DNA of 64,000 nt, taken from NCBI GenBank assembly GCA_045534265.1, contig JAZSJH010000007.1, positions 124,001-188,000 on the forward strand, given 5' to 3'. The notes under the pieces were generated by a model. The model saw only the letters and a program-made list of their open reading frames with translations, did not search any database and was not told the origin of the DNA. Below are positions 40,686 through 49,134 of the stretch, piece by piece (position 1 is the first letter of the stretch; each line of letters starts with the position of its first letter). The DNA is from CAKVLS01 sp045534265. Its GTDB lineage: Bacteria > Bacillota > Clostridia > Christensenellales > UBA1242. The position numbers and the translations under genes are program-made.

Positions 40686-42419
40686 ATGAAAAAAGCAAAA
40701 AATCAACACGTAAAAAATCCTTTAGCGCTGCTATGGGAAGTAATGACTAAGAAAAACAAAGTACACTTTTTTCTTTTGTTGCTTTTGGGATTTGTTGCAT
40801 CTGTTGCGGTTTTGATACCAACGCAAATGGTTAGCATTGTAATATCAAAACTATCAGGAGAGCAGGTTGCGTTTTTTGGAATAAAAATAAGTGACGACCT
40901 AAGTTATGTTGCAATTATAATATTTGCAGGTGTTATTACATATCTTATGAGATGTCTTAGTACAACCTATTCGCTTTCTATGGAAAAACTAATCAAAAGA
41001 GTAGTTAGCAATATGAGAGCCGAAACATATAGTTGGCTTGTTGTCCCAAGAAAAAATATGGACCTAAAGATGACAGATGGTGATGCTTTGTATCGTATGA
41101 ACGAAGGTCCTGAGTATATCGTAAGTGTAGTAGATAGTTTGCTTGGCGAAATCATACCCAATGTCTTTTCTGCAATAGTTGCATTTGTATACATTTGCTT
41201 TTTGGATATACTATCAGTTCCATTTATTCTAGCAAGCGTATGTATTGTTATAGGTTGTGTTTTGATTAGAACAAAGATAGAAAGATCAATCTCTGTAAAA
41301 ACCGAAGCTACAAAATCTGCTGTTTCTAATACAATATCAAATTCGATTGCAAATCTTCCTCTTATTAACCTATATAAATCAATGGCTTATGAGCAAAAGA
41401 TATTTAATCAAAAAGTGGAAGCTTATTACGAACAACAAAAGAAACAAATAAATCTAAGACAAATTTATTGGTCTATTGTTATGCTTATTGAAACCATTTG
41501 TACATACGGAATAATATTTTTGTGTGCAAAGCGAATTGTAGATAAAACAATGGTTGTTGGTAGTATTATTGTTATATCAAACTACGTATCATCAATCTTT
41601 TCGCCAATACAATCAATTGGCTGGTTCTCTACAAGATGGGTACAATGTTCAGTAAAAATTAATAGACTATATGAAATAAAACCGGGCAAGAATGATGTTC
41701 TACCACTAAAAGCCCTTGAGTGCGATAAAATAGAAAAATTAGAACTTCAAGACATCAATGTTCAAAACGGTGATATATTCCGTATTGAAAATGTAAATAT
41801 GAAGTTTGAAAAAGGCAAAATGACAGTAATATATGGCGAAAGTGGTTGCGGAAAGTCTACCATTATGAAAGTAATTTGTGGTCTGTGCGAAAAATCAAGC
41901 GGTAAGATTGTCATAAACGGCAAGCAAGAACTTCCAACCGCATATGTTATCTCTGACAAAATGTCAGTAACAATGCAGAGTCCATTTATATTTAATAGAG
42001 ATGTTAAGCTAAATGTATTGTATCCAAATGGTGAAGTGTACAAAAACACTAAAGAAATTGTAGATTTACTTGCAATGCAAAAACTATACAATCGTAGATT
42101 TAACGAAGCAAAACAGCAAAACCTAGAAAATATGTTATCTGGTGGAGAGAAAAAAAGAGTATGTATAGCAAGAGGTCTTCTAAAACCAGCAGATATCTAT
42201 ATCTTTGACGAACCAACTAATGACCTTGATGCACGCAATGCTAATAATGTTATAAAGAGTATAAACAAACTTAAAAAAGATGCTATTGTAATTGTTGTTT
42301 CTCATGATGATAGAGTTATGAAAAAGGCAGACCTTCTAATAAAAATGGATAACAAAGTAATGCTTAAATCCGAAGATTGGAATGATGAAGCATTACAAGA
42401 ATTAGAATATAAAAAGTAA
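40686..42419 (+). CDS. ABC transporter, fused permease and ATPase
   Basis: 577 residues, type I exporter half-transporter. About five to six membrane helices in residues 25-310, then an ATPase domain: Walker A GESGCGKST, signature LSGGEKKRVCIARGL, Walker B DIYIFDEPTNDLD, switch His in VVSHDDRV. It would act as a homodimer, or with a partner not seen here. Substrate unknown. ATG 40686 follows CAGGAGAG; the longer frame is not supported. Confidence 0.92.
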   Translation: MKKAKNQHVKNPLALLWEVMTKKNKVHFFLLLLLGFVASVAVLIPTQMVSIVISKLSGEQVAFFGIKISDDLSYVAIIIFAGVITYLMRCLSTTYSLSMEKLIKRVVSNMRAETYSWLVVPRKNMDLKMTDGDALYRMNEGPEYIVSVVDSLLGEIIPNVFSAIVAFVYICFLDILSVPFILASVCIVIGCVLIRTKIERSISVKTEATKSAVSNTISNSIANLPLINLYKSMAYEQKIFNQKVEAYYEQQKKQINLRQIYWSIVMLIETICTYGIIFLCAKRIVDKTMVVGSIIVISNYVSSIFSPIQSIGWFSTRWVQCSVKINRLYEIKPGKNDVLPLKALECDKIEKLELQDINVQNGDIFRIENVNMKFEKGKMTVIYGESGCGKSTIMKVICGLCEKSSGKIVINGKQELPTAYVISDKMSVTMQSPFIFNRDVKLNVLYPNGEVYKNTKEIVDLLAMQKLYNRRFNEAKQQNLENMLSGGEKKRVCIARGLLKPADIYIFDEPTNDLDARNANNVIKSINKLKKDAIVIVVSHDDRVMKKADLLIKMDNKVMLKSEDWNDEALQELEYKK

Positions 42420-42429
42420 CAAATAAAAA

Positions 42430-42457
42430 ACACGATAAACAATCGTGTTTTTTTGTT
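42430..42457 (+). terminator. Rho-independent terminator
   Basis: ACACGAT/ATCGTGT stem with AAACA loop and T8. Confidence 0.85.
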
Positions 42458-42546
42458 GAACTATTGATGAGAAATGTTTTATTCAAAACAAAAAGCATTT
42501 TGCAACAAAAAATTTCAAACGGAATAATATATATTAGGAGAAATAT

Positions 42547-43431
42547 ATGAAAAAAATATTTGAAGGGGTATGCACAGCTCTTGTTACTCCGTTTGAAAAT
42601 AACAAAATAGACTATAAAAGTTTGCAAAGGTTAATTGAAAAACAAATTACTGATGGAGCTTGCGCTATATGTTTGCTGGGAACAACAGGAGAGAGCTGTT
42701 GTATAGAAAACCATGAAAGAGAAAAGATAATTAAGTTTAGTAAAAAAATAATTAATGGCAGATGTAAGCTCATTGTAGGAACAGGTAGCAATAATTTTGT
42801 TAAAGCCTACAAATATACAAAGATGGCAAAAAGCCTAGGTGCTGATGGGGCTTTGGTTGTTACGCCTTATTATAATAAAACAAGCAAAAAAGGACTTGTT
42901 GAATATTATAAAAAACTAGCCACAATTGGTTTGCCGATAATTGTCTACAATGTCCCAGGGCGTACAGGAGTTAATATAGAGCTTGACACATTGAAAAGTT
43001 TAATCAAAATTGATAATATATATGGAATAAAAGAAGCGACAAATAATATAGACAGAATAATAGACTTATGTAAAATATGCAAAAACAAAATAGCTGTTTA
43101 TAGCGGGGAAGATAAATTAAATTTTTTATTTTATGCTCTTGGGGCTGATGGTTGTATTAGTGTTACAGCAAATGCTTTTTGCAGCAGGGTAAAAGAAGTG
43201 TATGAATTGTCAAAAAAACAAAAAATAAAAAAGGCTAACAAACTACAATCTGCCCTTAATAGCATTAATGAAATTTTGTTTTGTGAGACAAATCCTATTC
43301 CTATAAAATATGTTTTGTCAAAAATGAATTTGATAAAAAATGAACTTAGACTTCCGCTTATACCTTTATCAAAAATCAATGAAAAAAGAGTAGACAAAGC
43401 AGTTAAAAATTATAGTAAAAAAAGCAACTAA
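42547..43431 (+). CDS. dapA: 4-hydroxy-tetrahydrodipicolinate synthase
   Basis: 294 residues, normal length. It condenses pyruvate with aspartate semialdehyde, the first step of DAP/lysine synthesis. Motifs: GTTGESCCIENHER, the catalytic Tyr in YNVPGRTGVN and the Schiff-base Lys in YGIKEATNN. Shine-Dalgarno TAGGAGA. I looked for a lysine riboswitch in the 127-base leader and saw none. It converges with dapB; the stop TAA lies in the loop of the shared terminator. Confidence 0.95.
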   Translation: MKKIFEGVCTALVTPFENNKIDYKSLQRLIEKQITDGACAICLLGTTGESCCIENHEREKIIKFSKKIINGRCKLIVGTGSNNFVKAYKYTKMAKSLGADGALVVTPYYNKTSKKGLVEYYKKLATIGLPIIVYNVPGRTGVNIELDTLKSLIKIDNIYGIKEATNNIDRIIDLCKICKNKIAVYSGEDKLNFLFYALGADGCISVTANAFCSRVKEVYELSKKQKIKKANKLQSALNSINEILFCETNPIPIKYVLSKMNLIKNELRLPLIPLSKINEKRVDKAVKNYSKKSN

Positions 43432-43447
43432 TTTTAGTTGCTTTTTG
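43418..43447. terminator. bidirectional terminator between dapA and dapB
   Basis: AAAAGCAACTA/TAGTTGCTTTT stem; the dapA stop codon (43429-43431) is in the apex. Confidence 0.85.
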
Positions 43448-43449
43448 TA

Positions 43450-44166
43450 TTATAGTTTTGTGAAAAAACCATTTTGTTTTAACAATAATTTTCTTGCCAT
43501 ATCAAGTGCTCCTGTCGCAAAAATTTCTTTACTAGTTGCTGTGTGTGAAAGGGTAACTTTTTCGCCTTGCATAAAAAATGAAACGCTGTGATACCCACAT
43601 TCATCACCAACACGAAGAGTGTTTATTTGGACATGGTTTTTGCTGTTTTTTGAAATAATATCTAGCATGGTTTTTGCAGTTCCGCTAGGGGTGTCTATTT
43701 TGTTTTTGTGATGATATTCGGTTAGGGCAATATCGCTATTATTTAGTTGATTGCTCAATATGTCCAAAGCATCAAGCATTGCATTTACACCAATGCTGGT
43801 GTTAGGGCATACAAGTATGGGTATATATTTTGAAGCATCTCTTAACCGCTTTATGTCGTTACCCGAATAAGTAGTCGAAAATATAGCCAAAGGGATTTTG
43901 TGAAGTAGTGCATAGTCTATTATTTCACTTTTATCTTTCATTGTCGAAAAGTCAATTATAATATCTGCCTTTTCTTTTACCGACCAAATGGTCTTGTACT
44001 CTTTGTGGCTTAAACAGGGCAGTATAGGGTTTTGATTAATTGGAGTGTTTTTGCCATTGTTTTGTATGTCTACGCCTGCGACTATTTGGTCGGTTTTATT
44101 TTTGTCTGCCGTCTTGCATAAAAGTTTCGCCATCTTTCCTTGGCTGCCAACTAATAATATTTTCAT
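43450..44166 (-). CDS. dapB: 4-hydroxy-tetrahydrodipicolinate reductase
   Basis: 238 residues. Nucleotide-binding VGSQGKMAKLL at the N-terminus, IIDFSTM, and the catalytic region ALTEYHHKNKIDTPSGTAK. It reduces the DapA product with NAD(P)H. Shine-Dalgarno AGGGAGA. It follows ddh by 103 bases on the same strand and converges with dapA. Confidence 0.94.
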   Translation of the reverse strand: MKILLVGSQGKMAKLLCKTADKNKTDQIVAGVDIQNNGKNTPINQNPILPCLSHKEYKTIWSVKEKADIIIDFSTMKDKSEIIDYALLHKIPLAIFSTTYSGNDIKRLRDASKYIPILVCPNTSIGVNAMLDALDILSNQLNNSDIALTEYHHKNKIDTPSGTAKTMLDIISKNSKNHVQINTLRVGDECGYHSVSFFMQGEKVTLSHTATSKEIFATGALDMARKLLLKQNGFFTKL

Positions 44167-44269
44167 ATATATTCTCCCTAAATAAATTTTGTTTTTATAA
44201 AATCTATAAGCGAATAATCAATTTTAATTTTTCAAAAAAATCTGCATGAGCAAAATTTCAAGGCTGATT

Positions 44270-45175
44270 TTATAGATATTCGTTTTTAGTTTTTGTCAGT
44301 ATATTGTTGAATGGTAAATCAAAAATTGTAAATGCTCCATACATCTTTTTTTGCTTAAGTTTGATATAGCTTCGGGCAAAAGCAATCATAATTTTTGCGG
44401 TTAACTCAGGGTTGGATTTTGTGGTTAGTGAAAACTCAAAGGCGCTGTCGCAAGTTGTTATAAGCCCCTTGTGAGAAAAGTTTTTTAGGGTGTCTAGTTT
44501 GCACTGGGAAACAAAATTTATTTTGGTTTTGTATCCGGCAAAATAGTCTGGCATTGTTATTATTTTTTGCATTATGTTTTCTCTATCTTTTTTGTCACAA
44601 ACAATGTAACAATGCCTTGTATGAAAACTTTTATTTTGAACAAAATTTTTACCTTGTTTTATTTGGTTAATTATTTTTTTATTTGGTACTGTAAATTGCA
44701 ACCCATCAACAACCCCATCAATATTTTTTATTGCCTGTGTGTGTCCTTGACTAAGCCCCTTGCCCCAAAAAGTATAAGGATTAAATCCTAAACCATCAAA
44801 CAGACCTCTCATTAAACTGAAAATTCCCGGGTCCCAACCAAAACAGCATAGAGCAATTTTATTGTTGTCTTTTGCAAGTTTGTTTATTTTTGAAATATAT
44901 TTTTTTAACCTGTTGTGATTATCATAACAATCGATAATGGAAAAATTTTTTATACATTTTGTGGCGGTTGATTCAAGCTTATCTTTAGACCCGCAACAAA
45001 GGAATAACAAATCTATTTTGTTTTTATAATTTTGAATGTTGCAAATTTGTTCGCAATTATTTAGGGTTCTGTTGGAAAATATTTTTACTAAATTAAAACT
45101 TTCATTTTTCAAAATATTTCGTTCTAACTCTTTTCCAAGATTTCCGTAACCGACTATGCCTACATTTATTTTCAT
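44270..45175 (-). CDS. ddh: meso-diaminopimelate dehydrogenase
   Basis: 301 residues. N-terminal Rossmann motif VGIVGYGNLGKELER; then CCFGWDPGIFSLMRGLFDGLG and FWGKGLSQGHTQAIKNIDGV, the Ddh signatures that bind substrate. It converts tetrahydrodipicolinate to meso-DAP in one NADPH-dependent step, bypassing the succinylase, acetylase or aminotransferase routes. With dapA and dapB next door, the window encodes three consecutive enzymatic steps. Shine-Dalgarno AAAGGAGC. Confidence 0.94.
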   Translation of the reverse strand: MKINVGIVGYGNLGKELERNILKNESFNLVKIFSNRTLNNCEQICNIQNYKNKIDLLFLCCGSKDKLESTATKCIKNFSIIDCYDNHNRLKKYISKINKLAKDNNKIALCCFGWDPGIFSLMRGLFDGLGFNPYTFWGKGLSQGHTQAIKNIDGVVDGLQFTVPNKKIINQIKQGKNFVQNKSFHTRHCYIVCDKKDRENIMQKIITMPDYFAGYKTKINFVSQCKLDTLKNFSHKGLITTCDSAFEFSLTTKSNPELTAKIMIAFARSYIKLKQKKMYGAFTIFDLPFNNILTKTKNEYL

Positions 45176-45316
45176 ATTAGCTCCTTTATTTTTTATATGA
45201 AATAAAAGTAAAAAATGTAAAACTTTCGCAAAATATTACTAAGCAAAATTTTGACAAAGGTTTTTATTTCCCTATGAAAAATAGTTATGCCATTATGAAA
45301 AAAAGGAAATATTAGC

Positions 45317-45325
45317 TTTGTCGAA
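45317..45325 (+). promoter_or_regulatory. candidate 0A box upstream of a lipoprotein gene
   Basis: TTTGTCGAA matches the nine-base Spo0A-box consensus exactly, about 16 bases upstream of the -35 element of the promoter at 45341. Confidence 0.45.
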
Positions 45326-45340
45326 ATATGTTTTATTTTG

Positions 45341-45369
45341 TTGCACAAGAAATTTGTGTTTGCTAAACT
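45341..45369 (+). promoter_or_regulatory. SigA promoter with extended -10
   Basis: TTGCAC at 45341-45346, 17-base spacer, TGcTAAACT with the -10 at 45364-45369. Confidence 0.6.
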
Positions 45370-45394
45370 AAAAGTACATTTAAGGAGGGAATAA

Positions 45395-46603
45395 ATGAAA
45401 AAATCAATTAAAAAATCTCTAACAGCTCTTGTTGCTGTTCCTGTTGCTGCTGCATTGTTTGCAGGTTGCGGACTAGGTGAAGTAAAATCATCTCTAGACG
45501 AAAATCCATACACTATGCCAGCAAGAACTTATTCAACAGAGACAGCAGTTGCAAGTGACACTGCATTTTCAGGTGGCGTTACAGCACCAACGCTTACTTC
45601 TAGTGATACAGCATATGTATCATCTGTAACAAACAACAAAGACGGTTCTAAAGTAATCGTTATGGAAAACGTAAGCGAAGCGGACTATCTTGAATATGAG
45701 GCATCTCACGAGCAAGCTGCAGTATCAACAGTTGCTGATCCTACATATGATATAGAATTTGTAGCAGATGAAAGCGATCCAACTATTGGTACTATGATTA
45801 TCAATTATTCTACAGGTGTAGAACTTGATGCTCCTACTGACTTTAGACTATTGAATCTAGCTACAGGTGCTAGTGAGAATCTATACATGAAAATGGTTAT
45901 TGACGGCTCTGTAATATACAATAGTATGTTGCAAATGGTTATGGGGCTAGGAGGTCTTACTGAGACAGAGGCAATAGCTCTATTGACAGAGCAAGGTGTG
46001 GTTGCAGATGATTTGGATATGGCTATAGAGTTGGCTACACGTGGCGAAGACTTTGCTTTTGGTATTTATAATAGCGAACTAAGTGCAATGGCTGCAAAAG
46101 TTGGTAGCTTCATGTACGTAACTCAAAAGGGCCCTGAATATTTGATTTATGAAGATACAGAATCAGAAGCAATTGCTCAAGTATGGTATAAAGAACTTTA
46201 CACAGAAGGCGCAGAGTCTGGTGCTGTTGGTGGCTCTATGGATGATTATGATTCTCTTGCAGGGGACTATGATTTGACAGAACTTCAAAGTATGTATCTT
46301 TCTACTGGATATGAAACTATTAACGGTAAAGTATATTACTACGAAGAATTTAATATTCCAGACGAAGAAGAAACTGAACCAGACCTTGGCGGTGGAGAAT
46401 CTTTCACAACAGAAGGTAGCGAAGATAGCGACGCTCCAACATACACAACAGTAAGATATTATTTTAACGGAAACGACCTTGTTTATGTTTCAAGTGATGG
46501 TATGCTTATGGAAGTGCTTATTTCTAACTCAATCCCTGCAAGATTGTTCAGCACTGAATGCCCAACAGGCTACCTTGATTATACTGGAAGAGTTGAAGAC
46601 TAA
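45395..46603 (+). CDS. lipoprotein, unknown function
   Basis: 402 residues. Signal peptide with lipobox LFAGC (Cys25), so it is tethered to the outer face of the membrane. The mature part is acidic, Ser/Thr-rich and contains no recognised domain; the segment EEETEPDLGGGESFTTEGSEDSD (residues about 330-350) is a flexible acidic linker. Shine-Dalgarno AAGGAGGG is strong. Possible Spo0A control from the 0A box upstream. Single-gene unit with its own terminator. Confidence 0.82.
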   Translation: MKKSIKKSLTALVAVPVAAALFAGCGLGEVKSSLDENPYTMPARTYSTETAVASDTAFSGGVTAPTLTSSDTAYVSSVTNNKDGSKVIVMENVSEADYLEYEASHEQAAVSTVADPTYDIEFVADESDPTIGTMIINYSTGVELDAPTDFRLLNLATGASENLYMKMVIDGSVIYNSMLQMVMGLGGLTETEAIALLTEQGVVADDLDMAIELATRGEDFAFGIYNSELSAMAAKVGSFMYVTQKGPEYLIYEDTESEAIAQVWYKELYTEGAESGAVGGSMDDYDSLAGDYDLTELQSMYLSTGYETINGKVYYYEEFNIPDEEETEPDLGGGESFTTEGSEDSDAPTYTTVRYYFNGNDLVYVSSDGMLMEVLISNSIPARLFSTECPTGYLDYTGRVED

Positions 46604-46612
46604 ATAACAAAA

Positions 46613-46640
46613 AGGCAACCAGATTTGGTTGTCTTTTTTT
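46613..46640 (+). terminator. Rho-independent terminator
   Basis: GGCAACCA/TGGTTGTC stem, GATT loop, T8. Confidence 0.9.
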
Positions 46641-46768
46641 TACTATAAAAGCAAAAAGTTTATATATTATAAAAAAGCCATCAAAAAACTTTTTTTAGTG
46701 GTCAATTTAGTTGAGAAATTGAGCCTTTTTTGTTAAAATTATATCAGCAAAAATAAAGGAGTTATATT

Positions 46769-47260
46769 ATGTGTGCATGTTCTAATGTATTAGGTAGTCC
46801 AGAGCAAGAAAAAGAATTTGCTGCTTTGCTTGCAAATAATTTGGGCAACGGTGGAAACATAATGGAAGTTTTGCAAAAAACCCAAGGCATTTATGGCTTT
46901 ATACCAAAAGAAGCTGTAAAAAGAATTGCTGAAAGTCTAAATGTTTCTGAAAATAAAATTTATGGTATAGTTACTTTTTATAGTCAATTTACCCTTACAC
47001 CAAAGGCAAAATATAATATTGATATTTGTCTTGGTACAGCTTGTTTTGTATTGGGGGCAAATGATGTCTATGAACATATTTTGAAAAGACTAAATCTAAA
47101 ACCAGGTCAAACAAGTGATGATGGTAAGTGGATAGTAACATCTTGTAGATGTATCGGTTGTTGCGGTATCGCTCCTGCAATGACAATCAACGGCGAAGTT
47201 TACGGAAAACTTACTATAGAAAAAGTTGATGAAATTTTGGATAAGTATGACAAGGAGTAA
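46769..47260 (+). CDS. [FeFe] hydrogenase subunit HydC/NuoE-like
   Basis: 163 residues, thioredoxin-like [2Fe-2S] ferredoxin of the NuoE type. Ligands: C-x4-C in CLGTAC and C-x3-C in CIGCC. It carries electrons between NADH and the flavin subunit in the trimeric hydrogenase. Shine-Dalgarno AAAGGAG. First gene of a three-gene operon; the next start is four bases after its stop, and that gene's ribosome-binding sequence AAGGAG lies within this gene's last codons. Confidence 0.93.
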   Translation: MCACSNVLGSPEQEKEFAALLANNLGNGGNIMEVLQKTQGIYGFIPKEAVKRIAESLNVSENKIYGIVTFYSQFTLTPKAKYNIDICLGTACFVLGANDVYEHILKRLNLKPGQTSDDGKWIVTSCRCIGCCGIAPAMTINGEVYGKLTIEKVDEILDKYDKE

Positions 47261-47264
47261 TAAT

Positions 47265-49130
47265 ATGACTATTGATAAACTTAACGAAATAAGAGAAAAA
47301 TATAGAGCCGAAATAGATTTTAGAAAGAAAGGCGATAAATCTGGCGTTAGCTATGACTATGAAGTTGTAGTTTGCGGCGGTACTGGTTGCCGTAGCTGTA
47401 AATCTATGCAAGTTCAAGAAGCTTTGGCTACATCTATCAAAGCTCATAACCTAGATGGTAAAGTAAGAGTAGGTGGTGTTGGTTGTTTTGGTATGTGTGC
47501 TGAAGGTCCTATCGTACTTGTATATCCAGAAGGCGTATTTTATACAAAAGTATCTACAGATGATGTAGAAGAAATCGTAACTGAACACTTTGCTCAAGGA
47601 AAGGTTGTTGAAAGACTTCTTCTTGATGACAATGGTGAAAAGAAAGTTACAAAACACGAACTTAATTTCTGCAAAAAACAAATGTTGCTTGCAAGAAATA
47701 ACAGCGAATATATGAGCCTAGAAAATATAATGAACGACTATATCGCTCTTGGTGGTTATTATGCTTTGCATAAAGTTCTTACAACTATGACACCAGAACA
47801 AGTAATTGAAACAATCAAAACATCAGGACTTCGTGGTCGTGGTGGTGCAGGTTTCTCTACAGGTACAAAATGGGAACTAACTAGAGCTTCTGTATCTGAC
47901 AAAAAGTATGTTGTTTGTAACGCAGACGAAGGTGACCCAGGTGCTTTTATGGATAGAAGCATTATCGAAGGTAACCCACACGCTATTATCGAAGCCATGA
48001 CTATTTGCGGTTATGCAATCGGCGCAGACGAAGGTTTTGTATATCTTAGAGCAGAATATCCACTAGCTGGTGAAAGACTAGAAAAAGCAATCAAAGATTG
48101 CAGAGAACAAGGTCTTTTGGGCAAAAACATTTTTGGTACAGACTTTAGCTTTAACCTATCTATCAAATACGGCGCTGGTGCGTTTGTATGTGGTGAAGAA
48201 ACAGCACTTCTTCGTTCTATCGAAGGCAATCGTGGTGAGCCAACTCTAAAACCACCATATCCTGCACAAAGCGGTTTGTATGGAAAACCAACTGTAATTA
48301 ATAACGTAGAAACATTCGCAAATATTGCTCAAATTATAAATAACGGAGCAGAGTGGTATTCTTCTATCGGTACAGACGATAGCAAGGGTACAAAAGTATT
48401 TGCCCTAACAGGTAAAGTAAGACACTCTGGTCTTATCGAACTTCCTATGGGAACAACTATTAGAGAAATCGTTTACGATATCGGTGGTGGTATTCCTGGG
48501 GACAAAAAACTAAAAGCCGTTCAAATGGGTGGACCATCTGGTGGTTGTATTCCAGAGCACCTTATCGATACTCCTATCGACTACAAGAGCTTGCAAGAAG
48601 CTGGTAGCATGATGGGTTCTGGTGGTATGATTGTTGTTGACGAAGGAACTTGTATGGTTGACCTTGCTAAGTTCTTCCTTGACTTTACTTGTGATGAAAG
48701 TTGCGGTAAATGTACTCCATGTCGTATCGGCAATACTCGTATCAAAGAAATTTTGGAAAAAATCTGCAGCGGCAACGCTGAAATGGAAGATTTGGACAAA
48801 CTAGAAGAACTTTGTGAATATGTAAAACAAAATTCACTTTGCGGTTTAGGTCAAACATCTCCAAACCCAGTACTTTCTACTTTAAGATACTTTAGAGACG
48901 AATATATCGAACACATCAAAGATAAAAAATGTCGTGCCGGTGTATGTAAAGCTCTAGCAAGTTACAAAATAACTGACAAATGTATAGGCTGTACTGCATG
49001 TAGCAGACAATGCCCAGTTAATGCAATCTCTGGAACAGTAAAACAAAAACACGAAATTGATCCAGAAAAATGTATCAAGTGTGGCGCTTGTCAAAAAACA
49101 TGTAAGTTCGGGGCTATTGTAAAGGAGTAG
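47265..49130 (+). CDS. [FeFe] hydrogenase subunit HydB/NuoF-like
   Basis: 621 residues. Domains: N-terminal [2Fe-2S] thioredoxin-like (CGGTGCRSC ... GCFGMC, residues about 30-90), NuoF-type FMN and NADH-binding core (GRGGAGFSTGTKWE, YLRAEYP, GAYICGEE-type GAGAFVCGEETALL), a [4Fe-4S] site (ESCGKCTPCR) and two C-terminal ferredoxin clusters (CIGCTACSRQCP, CIKCGACQKTCK). This is the diaphorase subunit of electron-bifurcating or NADH-dependent hydrogenases. ATG 47265 is chosen over an upstream in-frame start inside hydC. Confidence 0.95.
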   Translation: MTIDKLNEIREKYRAEIDFRKKGDKSGVSYDYEVVVCGGTGCRSCKSMQVQEALATSIKAHNLDGKVRVGGVGCFGMCAEGPIVLVYPEGVFYTKVSTDDVEEIVTEHFAQGKVVERLLLDDNGEKKVTKHELNFCKKQMLLARNNSEYMSLENIMNDYIALGGYYALHKVLTTMTPEQVIETIKTSGLRGRGGAGFSTGTKWELTRASVSDKKYVVCNADEGDPGAFMDRSIIEGNPHAIIEAMTICGYAIGADEGFVYLRAEYPLAGERLEKAIKDCREQGLLGKNIFGTDFSFNLSIKYGAGAFVCGEETALLRSIEGNRGEPTLKPPYPAQSGLYGKPTVINNVETFANIAQIINNGAEWYSSIGTDDSKGTKVFALTGKVRHSGLIELPMGTTIREIVYDIGGGIPGDKKLKAVQMGGPSGGCIPEHLIDTPIDYKSLQEAGSMMGSGGMIVVDEGTCMVDLAKFFLDFTCDESCGKCTPCRIGNTRIKEILEKICSGNAEMEDLDKLEELCEYVKQNSLCGLGQTSPNPVLSTLRYFRDEYIEHIKDKKCRAGVCKALASYKITDKCIGCTACSRQCPVNAISGTVKQKHEIDPEKCIKCGACQKTCKFGAIVKE

Positions 49131-49134
49131 AAAT

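Noticed and set aside
42420..42546. Lysine riboswitch before dapA
   Set aside because: The leader is only about 90 bases after the terminator and shows none of the L-box core.
43944..43950. Additional TGTCGAA matches inside dapB and gerC
   Set aside because: They lie in coding sequence; the motif is expected a few times by chance in 64 kb.
46731..46760. Rex operator upstream of the hydrogenase operon
   Set aside because: TTGTTAA is one good half-site, but the other half (TATCAGCAA) matches TTAACAA poorly. Too weak to annotate, although Rex control of hydrogenases would be plausible.
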